The position numbers and the translations under genes are program-made. From Brevundimonas sp. UBA5936 (GTDB lineage Bacteria; Pseudomonadota; Alphaproteobacteria; Caulobacterales; Caulobacteraceae): a stretch of DNA of 61,396 nucleotides. Every line of letters starts with the position of its first letter. Positions within the stretch are counted from its first letter, which is position 1. Of this stretch, positions 43,193 to 50,089 are shown one piece after another. The DNA is taken from NCBI GenBank assembly GCA_002430835.1, contig DJDA01000001.1, positions 1 to 61,396 of the forward strand, read 5' to 3'. Below the pieces are notes generated by a model that was not told where the DNA came from, searched no databases, and was given only the letters and a program-made list of their open reading frames with translations.

Positions 43193-44902
43193 TCAGGACG
43201 CTGCCTGTCTGGCTTCGCGAATGTCGATTCGGGCGCGGCGGCCGTGCTTGTCCATCAGGTGGAGAAGGTTGGCACCGTTGAGCAGGGTCAGGGGCTTGCC
43301 GTTGGCGAACTGATAGGCGTCGGGCCCATAGTCCGCAGTCGTGACCAGAATCCCCTTGGAGGCGCCTTCGTTCATGACTGTGCCGTAGAGGTCGCGCACT
43401 GCGGCGACGCCGACCGTGCGGGTATAGCGTTTGGCCTGGATGACGATCTTGCCGCCGCTGATGGGGTCGGGATCGAAGGCGACGGCGTCCACACCGCCGT
43501 CGCTGCTGGAGCGCGTGACCTTGACCTCGCCGCCGCGCGAGCGGAATTCCTCCTCGAAGAGTTCGCGGACCAGATGCTCGAAGTCTTCCCACGACATGCT
43601 GGCGAGGTTCGTGCCTTCATCAAGGGTCTGCGCGACGTCCCGGCCCTCGATGAAGCGACGGTCTTCGCGGTCCATCTCCATGACAGGCGGCACGGCGGTC
43701 AGCGAGGCCAGGCTGGCGGCGGACACGCCCTTGAGGCTCTTGAAACAGGCCTTAGGGTCGACGCGGGCGAGATCGATCGCCTCAAGGCTGGCGCGGTCCA
43801 CCAGGACCGACAGCAGGCAGACGCGGGCTTCCTGACCGGTGCGGGGATCGACGTATTCGACCTGGCCATTGAAGAGGATGCGACCGATATTGTGGTCGAC
43901 GTCTGCTTCGAACAGCTCGTGCAGCGTGCGCAGGCAGATCTGATAGGCGACGCTTTCGAAATTGCCCTTGCGATCGCGTTCGGAGATCAGGGTCTCCTTC
44001 ATTTCTCCGGTGGCCTTGACGAACCGCACGTTTTTCACGCCCGGCAAGGCGTCCGGCGCGGGCAGATCGTAGCTGACGAGCAGCAGGCGATCCTCAGGCC
44101 GGTACTGGACTTCGTAGGACTTCTCGAAAAGACCGTCGTAGTCGGAGGCCTCCAGAACGAGGCTGGCATGTTCGACCACCGCTTCGGGGTCGCCCGCCGA
44201 CACCGACATGCGCAGGGCGTCGACCTTGGCGTTGGCTTCGGCCTGTTCGGCGAGGAAGGCGTTGTTGGCGACCTCGTGCTCGTCCCAGAAGTCCTTCTCG
44301 GCCTTCTGCCAGTGACCGACCTCGGCGGCGTGGCGGGCGCGGCCGAGCGCTTCCTGGGCCTCCCAGGCGGCCACAGCTTCGCGATGCTTGCCGGCTGCCT
44401 CTTCGCGGATGCGCTCTGCCTTGCCGATCAAACGGCTCCAGAAAGAGATGGTCGGCGCCGTGAAGGTGGGGGCGGGGAAAGGGGTGAAGACGGGCTTGGC
44501 CTGCGGGAAGCGCAGAGGCATGGGATAGGCGCTACGGTCCTTCAGCGCCTCCCAGTCGACAGCGTCATTGACCGAGAGAGTGTGGGCCAGGATGAGGCCC
44601 AGGCTGTCGAGCCGCTGAAGGGCGTCCGCCGTCATCTCGTCCGCCGACTCCTTGCCGGACTGCAGCAGGGCCTTGATCTGATGCTGCTCCCACTTCTCGT
44701 CCCAGGCGGCGAGGAGGGCGTCGACCTTGCTCTGGAGAATGAACCTCTCCGGCGCGCTGAGCTCCCGATGCAGGTTCATCTTCGAATGGCGCAGGTCGAT
44801 GTAGTAGCGAAGGATCCGCGTGCCGGCGGCGTTCCAGCGCGCGGTGAGAGGACCGGCGACGAGATTATCGAGGTTGGATGATCTAAGAACGAGGTCCGCC
44901 AC
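43193..44902 (-). CDS. Mrr-type restriction endonuclease, large
   Basis: 569 aa from a GTG at 44902 behind AGGGGG; a TTG at 44929 is the alternative. The C-terminal 130 residues form an Mrr_cat domain: MSWEDFEHLVRELFEEEFRS, SSDGGVDAVAFDPDPISGGK, IVIQAKRYTRTVGVAAVRDL. These give the PD-(D/E)xK core (D in GGVD, Q-A-K). The long N-terminal part has a central coiled coil (residues about 160-230, IREEAAGKHREAVAAWEAQE) and an unknown region. Mrr-like enzymes cut modified or foreign DNA. No methylase accompanies it, which suits a modification-dependent enzyme. Confidence 0.85.
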   Translation of the reverse strand: MADLVLRSSNLDNLVAGPLTARWNAAGTRILRYYIDLRHSKMNLHRELSAPERFILQSKVDALLAAWDEKWEQHQIKALLQSGKESADEMTADALQRLDSLGLILAHTLSVNDAVDWEALKDRSAYPMPLRFPQAKPVFTPFPAPTFTAPTISFWSRLIGKAERIREEAAGKHREAVAAWEAQEALGRARHAAEVGHWQKAEKDFWDEHEVANNAFLAEQAEANAKVDALRMSVSAGDPEAVVEHASLVLEASDYDGLFEKSYEVQYRPEDRLLLVSYDLPAPDALPGVKNVRFVKATGEMKETLISERDRKGNFESVAYQICLRTLHELFEADVDHNIGRILFNGQVEYVDPRTGQEARVCLLSVLVDRASLEAIDLARVDPKACFKSLKGVSAASLASLTAVPPVMEMDREDRRFIEGRDVAQTLDEGTNLASMSWEDFEHLVRELFEEEFRSRGGEVKVTRSSSDGGVDAVAFDPDPISGGKIVIQAKRYTRTVGVAAVRDLYGTVMNEGASKGILVTTADYGPDAYQFANGKPLTLLNGANLLHLMDKHGRRARIDIREARQAAS

Positions 44903-45018
44903 AAATCCCCCTGGAAGAACGCGAATCAATGAAAGCCGTGCGTTGGGACATGTACCCCTCGCCTACTCAGGCGCAACCCTGGATATTCCACGTCAGGAGG
45001 GGCGCGTACGCAGGGTGC

Positions 45019-45264
45019 CGCGTCCGCGATCTGCACTTCGCCATCGAACAGGTGCGCGATCTGCTGGCCTTGGCGGACCGCCGCGATCAGTCGTGCGCCA
45101 CAGTGGACGAACTGACGCGCGCGCATCTGACCGAGGTCGAGCGCAAGATCGCCGACCTAGAGGGCCCGCGTCGTGGAACCTACAACCTGCTGTCGCGATG
45201 CTGGCAGGGCACAATCTCGACCTGTCTGATCATCGAGGCCCTGGGGCCAGCGCAGGCCGAATAG
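45019..45264 (+). pseudogene. Truncated MerR-family metal regulator (C-terminal half only)
   Basis: RVRDLHFAIEQVRDLLALAD, SCATVDELTRAHLTEVERKI and LLSRCWQGTISTCLIIEALG match the dimer helix and metal-binding end of MerR/CadR-type regulators, with all three cysteines kept. The N-terminal winged helix is missing: upstream codons (from an ATG at 44929) encode unrelated residues. It lies between the restriction gene and the DUF6471 gene and is best read as debris of an older insertion or deletion. Confidence 0.65.
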
Positions 45265-45339
45265 ATGTTGGCTTTCAGGAGAAGCTGCGAAGCCGGACCG
45301 GAAAGGTCCTCCATCGTGAGACGATCAAGCGCTACGGCT

Positions 45340-45651
45340 TTATCTTTGATGAAACAGCTCAGAGGGCGGCTGAACCACATAGCTGACGTCAGGCCGGAAC
45401 GCGATTAGATCGAGGCCTATGGCTTTGGTGGCCTGAAGCGCAAAAACAAAAGAGAAGGACCCGCGACTGATCTTGTTTCGGATGCTGGCTTCGCTCTCAT
45501 CTACACCCAGAGCGGCTAGGCGATCGGACAGTTCTGCGTACGTCAAATTCTGTCGCTTCAATTCCGCTTTCAACATGCCCTTGGCGAGATCGCGCCATTG
45601 AGCGTCGGTCAATGGAGTGTTGGACGAGGGCGTCAGCGTCTGAACCGGCAT
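45340..45651 (-). CDS. DUF6471 (XRE-like) small regulator
   Basis: 103 aa. ELKRQNLTYAELSDRLAALG and SEASIRNKISRGSFSFVFAL match DUF6471, an HTH-type domain that lacks other modules and is common near mobile elements. Divergent from the transposase-like gene; the 183 bases between carry a cluster of TGCGA palindromes, which are the likely binding sites. Confidence 0.75.
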   Translation of the reverse strand: MPVQTLTPSSNTPLTDAQWRDLAKGMLKAELKRQNLTYAELSDRLAALGVDESEASIRNKISRGSFSFVFALQATKAIGLDLIAFRPDVSYVVQPPSELFHQR

Positions 45652-45744
45652 GTCGGTAGCCTAGTCAATCCTCATCATCTGACAAGACAAACCACCTCTA
45701 AACGCATCGAAAATGCGACTTTTGCGCCACAGGCCAGAGGTTGA

Positions 45745-45762
45745 TATCGCATATATGCGATA
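45745..45762. promoter_or_regulatory. 18-bp perfect palindrome
   Basis: TATCGCATATATGCGATA, followed by AAAAG. It shares the TCGCAxATATGCGA core with the next site and a half-site (AATGCGACTTTTGCG) at 45712-45726. Candidate operator of the DUF6471 protein. Confidence 0.65.
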
Positions 45763-45791
45763 AAAGTCTTGACCGACACCATCATCGAGAA

Positions 45792-45824
45792 GCTACAAAA
45801 TCGCACATATGCGACTTTTGTAGC
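45792..45824. promoter_or_regulatory. Long palindrome just before the transposase-like gene
   Basis: Arms GCTACAAAATCGCA and TGCGACTTTTGTAGC are complementary with a single bulged base and centre on CATA. It lies 11 bases before the TTG start of the transposase-GIY-YIG gene. It could be an operator or a structured 5' end. Confidence 0.65.
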
Positions 45825-45834
45825 GGGAAGGTGA

Positions 45835-47508
45835 TTGTCTCAGGCGGTGTCGGAGATTGGCCAGGCGAATGCCTTGACGCCGTTCAACGCGCCGCGCGAC
45901 CCCGTGGCGGCGCGAGAACTGTTCGTGCGGATGCGCTTTTCCGATACGAATGGCCGTCCCGCGTGCCCCAAATGCAGCTGCGATGCAGTATATACGTTCA
46001 AGACCCGCGATCTCTATAAGTGCAAGAGGTGCACTCACCAGTTCTCACCGACGTCTGGAACGTTCTGGGCGTACAGAAAACTTCCGTATGATAAAATCAT
46101 CTTCATGATTGCGCGCTTTTGTGAAGAGGCAGACGGTCTCAGCGCGACAAGTATGGCCGACTGCATGGGAGTACATTACAAGACAGTTTTCACATGGTTT
46201 CACAAGTTCCGTGATGCGATTTCTAAGTTTGCCCAGTCACGTATCCTGACGGGCGAGGTCGAGATCGACGGTGGAGAATTCGGTGGCTTCATCCGTCCGA
46301 AGAACCTGAAAAAGGAACGGGAAGACCATCGGAAATTTCCCTACCGGGCTGCTGATAGAACGATGCACGCCGTTGTCTGTAAGTCCCGTGACGGCCCTAT
46401 CCTGACTTGGGTGGCAAAACACGAAAGCCATCCGCGCACCCAAATCGAAAAAGTGCTTGCGAACGACGCCGTCTTGTTCACTGACAAGGCAGCCAGCTGG
46501 AATCGATTTCGCGGGAAATGGAAGCTGTTCCAAGTGAACCATTCCGTCTCCTACGCGACACCGGAGGCCTGCACGAATGGCGCTGAAAGCCTGATCCGAA
46601 CGATCCGGTCCGCCGAGAACAATTACCGTCATATCACCCAGAACTACTTCGACTTTTACACGGCCGAGGCCGGATGGCGCGTCGAGTTTGGCCGGGCGAA
46701 GGGGAAGAAGAAACAGCGTGCGGGCAGTCTGATGTCGGCTATGAGCCGACCTGGGCGGTCAGAGTTGGCTGGCTACTTTCAGGGACGAAAGCGACTGTGC
46801 TCCTATGTCACCAAAGAAGGTGACATTGCAGGATGGCGCCCTCCTACGCGCGAGGAGCGGGACAACGCCAGGCTGGCAAATGGAAAGCAGGTTCACAGCG
46901 GGCCTCTGCGCTCGTCTCGCAATAGCAAGAACTGGCAAGACGGCTTCAACTTCATCGATGCAGCCACTTTTATCGAGACGCCTGCGACCGTTCCGGATCG
47001 CCCCGGAGTGTACGTGGTCCTGTTGAAGGACACAGAACGGATGCTCAGCCAAATTGGCTTCATAGAGAGCCCTGGGCACCCTCTTTGGACGCACGGCGGC
47101 TGCCAACATGTTTATACGGGTGAGACCTACGGCCTTCGAACTCGTCTGACCGAGCACATGACCGGCAGCTCAGAAGGCGCCAGTTTGCGACAATCGCTGC
47201 TCGCATTGCACTTCGCCAGGGCCTGGGGCAGCGCGGACTTTGTTGTGACTGACGATCGTGGGCGGACCGAGGATAGCCTTTCTGAGTGGCTGAAGCGCGA
47301 GATCGTGATCGGCTATAAACAAAGCGCCTACGTGCGCGACTATGAGGCTGACATTCTCAGTTGGACCGCCAGTCCGTTGAATATCGCGCGGCGCGTCGCC
47401 ACTCCCTCGGCTACCGCACTGAAGGCGTTGCGTGAACGACTTCGGAACGAGGTGATCGCGCGCTGGGAGCCTCTGCCGACGCGTTCGTTGAAGCGAGTGC
47501 GCCACTAA
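45835..47508 (+). CDS. IS1595-type transposase fused to a GIY-YIG nuclease domain
   Basis: 557 aa from a TTG (45835) behind GGGAAGG; a GTG at 45847 is the alternative. Residues 44-66 form a zinc ribbon (CPKC...CKRC). The DDE core has D145 in EVEIDGGEFGG, D217 in FTDKAASW and E251 in TNGAESLIR, in ISXO2/IS1595 order. After residue 380 a second domain begins: GVYVVLLKDT, HVYTGETYGLRTRLTEHM, then SLSEWLKREIVIG, matching the GIY-YIG nuclease pattern. Typical IS1595 proteins are about 300 aa and lack this part. No terminal repeats flank it; its stop overlaps the convergent gene. Base composition is AT-richer than neighbours. Confidence 0.8.
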   Translation: MSQAVSEIGQANALTPFNAPRDPVAARELFVRMRFSDTNGRPACPKCSCDAVYTFKTRDLYKCKRCTHQFSPTSGTFWAYRKLPYDKIIFMIARFCEEADGLSATSMADCMGVHYKTVFTWFHKFRDAISKFAQSRILTGEVEIDGGEFGGFIRPKNLKKEREDHRKFPYRAADRTMHAVVCKSRDGPILTWVAKHESHPRTQIEKVLANDAVLFTDKAASWNRFRGKWKLFQVNHSVSYATPEACTNGAESLIRTIRSAENNYRHITQNYFDFYTAEAGWRVEFGRAKGKKKQRAGSLMSAMSRPGRSELAGYFQGRKRLCSYVTKEGDIAGWRPPTREERDNARLANGKQVHSGPLRSSRNSKNWQDGFNFIDAATFIETPATVPDRPGVYVVLLKDTERMLSQIGFIESPGHPLWTHGGCQHVYTGETYGLRTRLTEHMTGSSEGASLRQSLLALHFARAWGSADFVVTDDRGRTEDSLSEWLKREIVIGYKQSAYVRDYEADILSWTASPLNIARRVATPSATALKALRERLRNEVIARWEPLPTRSLKRVRH

Positions 47509-48008
47509 TCTATGTGCGCGATGAACTGATCCGGTTTGCCGGGAATCCGACGGACGAAGGGCTGGTATGTCTTCTTGATCTGGTTGTTGACGGCCGTGTG
47601 ATACTTTTGACGGAGCTCGACGGTATCGAGAACGAAACCGTTCTTGTCCGCTATCAGGTCCACAATTTCGGCGATGGTAAGCGGTTCAGATGCCTCTCTT
47701 AAGATATCCATCGCCGCGCCGCCGATACCCTCAGGCGGCAAGCCGGTGTTGGCTGCACGCGGCCTAATCGGCTTCACCGTCGTGTCATCCCACTCCGGCT
47801 CGAACATGCGGATCACGTAGGCGATGTGAGGCAAGCCTTCGTGGATTTGTTGCCGCCTAGCCTCTCTCTGAGGCGCCTCGGCTAGAAACCGGTCCCTATC
47901 CGGCTTGAGGCGCGTTTCATACTTCGGTGGCTTCTCAATACGCTGCAGTTCACCCAGCAGCTTCGCGTACTCGCTGATCAGCGCTTTCTTCAGCCATTGT
48001 TCCTTCAT
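47505..48008 (-). CDS. Hypothetical protein, coiled coil plus winged-helix-like domain (right-end paralogue)
   Basis: 167 aa. The N-terminal helices (KKALISEYAKLLGELQRIEK) are followed by LPHIAYVIRMFEPEWDDTTV, the linker VKPIRPRAANTGLPPEG and a C-terminal DNA-binding-like domain: GGAAMDILREASEPLTIAEI, VDLIADKNGF. Order and motifs match the protein at 25822-26286, and both start about 115 bases from a copy of the same repeat. The stop overlaps the stop of the transposase-GIY-YIG gene by 3 bases. Confidence 0.7.
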   Translation of the reverse strand: MKEQWLKKALISEYAKLLGELQRIEKPPKYETRLKPDRDRFLAEAPQREARRQQIHEGLPHIAYVIRMFEPEWDDTTVKPIRPRAANTGLPPEGIGGAAMDILREASEPLTIAEIVDLIADKNGFVLDTVELRQKYHTAVNNQIKKTYQPFVRRIPGKPDQFIAHID

Positions 48009-48123
48009 GGTGCTCGTCGCTAGGCCCGATGAAGGGTCCGCTCAAGCTGAAAATGGCTGTGTCAAAACTTCAGACCGCCCCATAGATGCGACCTCCAAGA
48101 CGGTGCCCTTATCTGTTTTGGGC

Positions 48124-48189
48124 TTTAGGTGTGTTTGCTACCCAATGCCGCTCTTGGAGGCTCAAGCCCTCTCCCATTGGGAGAGGGTT
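48124..48189. repeat. Interspersed repeat, right copy (short form)
   Basis: Carries the two blocks of the left copy in inverted orientation: block 2 at 48124-48150 and block 1 at 48160-48189 (GCTCAAGCCCTCTCCCATTG onward, itself a hairpin). It lacks the 170-bp insert of the left copy. It ends exactly at the stop codon of the PCuAC gene. Confidence 0.8.
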
Positions 48190-48683
48190 TATTCCTCCGA
48201 ATCGACCACCGGCGGCTGCTTGATGGCCGCGTGGACGCCGATGGGACCGGCCTTCGCGAAGGTCAAGGTGAAGGAGGCGACGCCGCCGTCGACCAGCGGA
48301 TCGCGCAGGCCCATCAGCATGATGTGGTTGCCGCCGGGCTTTAGCTCGACCGGGGTTCCGGCGGGCAGGGGCAGGCCGTCGGCTAGGTGAGCCATGCTCA
48401 TGACCCCGTTCTCCATCTTCATCTCATGCACCTCGGCCGACTGGGCCAGGGCGGTGGAGACGCTGACCAGACGGTCGTCGGAGCCTGCCGTCAGGGTCAG
48501 GTAGCAGCCTCCGACCTTGGCGCCGTTGGGCGTGGGGCGGCACCAGGCGTCGGCGACCTGCACTGTGCCGGGGGCTACGGTTGCGTCCTTGGCGGCCTCG
48601 GCTGACTTTTCGGCAGGTTGGCCGCAGGCGGCGAGGGTTACGGCGGCGGCCGACAGGGCGGTCAGGGCGAACAGACGTTTCAT
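48189..48683 (-). CDS. Periplasmic copper chaperone PCu(A)C
   Basis: 164 aa from the ATG at 48683 (MKRLFALTALSAAAVTLAAC, lipobox LAAC, so probably a lipoprotein). Copper ligands match the H(M)x10Mx21HxM motif: VHEMKMENGVMSM and GGNHIMLMGL. PCuAC delivers Cu(I) to the CuA or CuB site of cytochrome oxidase. Last gene of a DUF2946-receptor-PepSY-PCuAC operon. Confidence 0.92.
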   Translation of the reverse strand: MKRLFALTALSAAAVTLAACGQPAEKSAEAAKDATVAPGTVQVADAWCRPTPNGAKVGGCYLTLTAGSDDRLVSVSTALAQSAEVHEMKMENGVMSMAHLADGLPLPAGTPVELKPGGNHIMLMGLRDPLVDGGVASFTLTFAKAGPIGVHAAIKQPPVVDSEE

Positions 48684-48697
48684 GTTGAAGCTCCTTA

Positions 48698-50089
48698 TCA
48701 AGAGGCTGCGACGGGCTTGGACCCGGTGAACGCACGCACCGCCCGGTCGAGCAGCAGGGCGGCCACGAGGCTCAGTCCCGTCAAGGGATAGAGGATGGAC
48801 AGGGGGATGACGATGCACAGCACGGCGATTCTCGCGCGAGGGCCGGGCGGAGCGGGCGGGGCGCCGGTGCGGCGGCGCGACAGGCTGGGCGGTCGGCGCT
48901 TCCACCATGTGACCAGACCGCTGATCGCCAGCAGCCACACGGCGATGCAGCCGATCAGCATGACGATGCGGTTGATCCAGCCGTACTGCATCCCCTGGTG
49001 GACGGCGATGCCCCATTCAAAGCCCTTGGCCATGACGCCGAACTGATGCCAGCGAAGGTCGGCCTTCACCGCTCCGCTGGCGCCGTCGACATAGAGACTG
49101 CGGGCGTCCTCGGCCTTGCGGGTCTGGCGGGCGACCGTCCAGGCCAGGTCGGAGGATTGGGGAATACTGACGGTGAAGGGGCGGGGCAGACCCTGTTCGC
49201 GCGCCGTCTGAAGCACGCGGTTCAGGCTGGGGGCCGCGTGATCGTGCCCATGCGCCGCATGGTCATCGGCGGGCAGGGCGGCGTTCTCCAGCGTCCAGCC
49301 CACGCCCGCGGGGGCGTCATGAGGCTTGGCGTGGCTCCAGGGGCTGGCGGCGGCGGGGGCGGGCGGGCGGCCCAGCCCCGTGTCGCGCATGACGCCCATG
49401 AACCGATCGCCCCAGACGGCCGACCACGGCATCCCCGTGACCGCAAGGAAGAGGATCACTCCGCCGACATAGAAGCCGGTCAGGGCGTGGACGTCGCGCC
49501 AGAAGGGGCGGCGTCCGGCGTCCGTCTCACGCGGCCTCAGCACGGCGCCGGTGCGGCGGCGCGGCCACCACAGGTAGAGGCCGGTCGCACACAGGATGAC
49601 GGCCCAGCCCGCGACGATCTCGACCAGAATGTTCAGCGCCGTGCCGATCGGCCCGCCGAACAGGGTCAGGGAGTGCAGCTTCTTGATCGTCTCGGTCACG
49701 CCGCCATAGGCGGTGACGCCGGTGACGGCGGCCGTATGCGGATCGACGAAGACGGTGCGCTGGGCGCCGTCGGGCCGGTTGACCTGAACGCGCACGGCCT
49801 GATCCGCGCGGTCGGGGAACAGCACATTCGCCGCCCGGCCTTCGCCCGCGTGGGCGGCGGCGTCCAGCCACTGATCGGGATCGGCCTGCTGGGCGCTGGC
49901 AGGAACCTCGATCATGGAGCGATAGACGGCGTGGTCGATCTCGTCCTTGAACAGATAGAGGCCGCCCGTCAGCGTCAGCAGCATCAGGAACGGCATCACC
50001 AGCACCCCTGCGTAGAAGTGCCAGCGCCAGACGGCCCGATAGGCGCCGGACATCACGTCCGGCGCCTTGGTCTTGTGAGAGGCGGTCAT
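48698..50089 (-). CDS. PepSY-associated membrane protein
   Basis: 463 aa from the ATG at 50089, overlapping the receptor stop (ATGA). Four main helix groups: WRWHFYAGVLVMPFLMLLTL at the start, ILVEIVAGWAVILCATGLYL, DVHALTGFYVGGVILFLAVT and INRIVMLIGCIAVWLLAISG. Soluble PepSY loops face the periplasm, one with a His-rich stretch (DDHAAHGHDHAA). The family (PiuB-like) reduces or moves metal taken in by a partner TonB receptor. Here it follows such a receptor and precedes PCuAC. Confidence 0.88.
   Translation of the reverse strand: MTASHKTKAPDVMSGAYRAVWRWHFYAGVLVMPFLMLLTLTGGLYLFKDEIDHAVYRSMIEVPASAQQADPDQWLDAAAHAGEGRAANVLFPDRADQAVRVQVNRPDGAQRTVFVDPHTAAVTGVTAYGGVTETIKKLHSLTLFGGPIGTALNILVEIVAGWAVILCATGLYLWWPRRRTGAVLRPRETDAGRRPFWRDVHALTGFYVGGVILFLAVTGMPWSAVWGDRFMGVMRDTGLGRPPAPAAASPWSHAKPHDAPAGVGWTLENAALPADDHAAHGHDHAAPSLNRVLQTAREQGLPRPFTVSIPQSSDLAWTVARQTRKAEDARSLYVDGASGAVKADLRWHQFGVMAKGFEWGIAVHQGMQYGWINRIVMLIGCIAVWLLAISGLVTWWKRRPPSLSRRRTGAPPAPPGPRARIAVLCIVIPLSILYPLTGLSLVAALLLDRAVRAFTGSKPVAAS

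Noticed and set aside
45640..47520. A complete IS1595 insertion sequence
   Set aside because: No terminal inverted repeats or target duplication seen, and the 3' end overlaps another gene.
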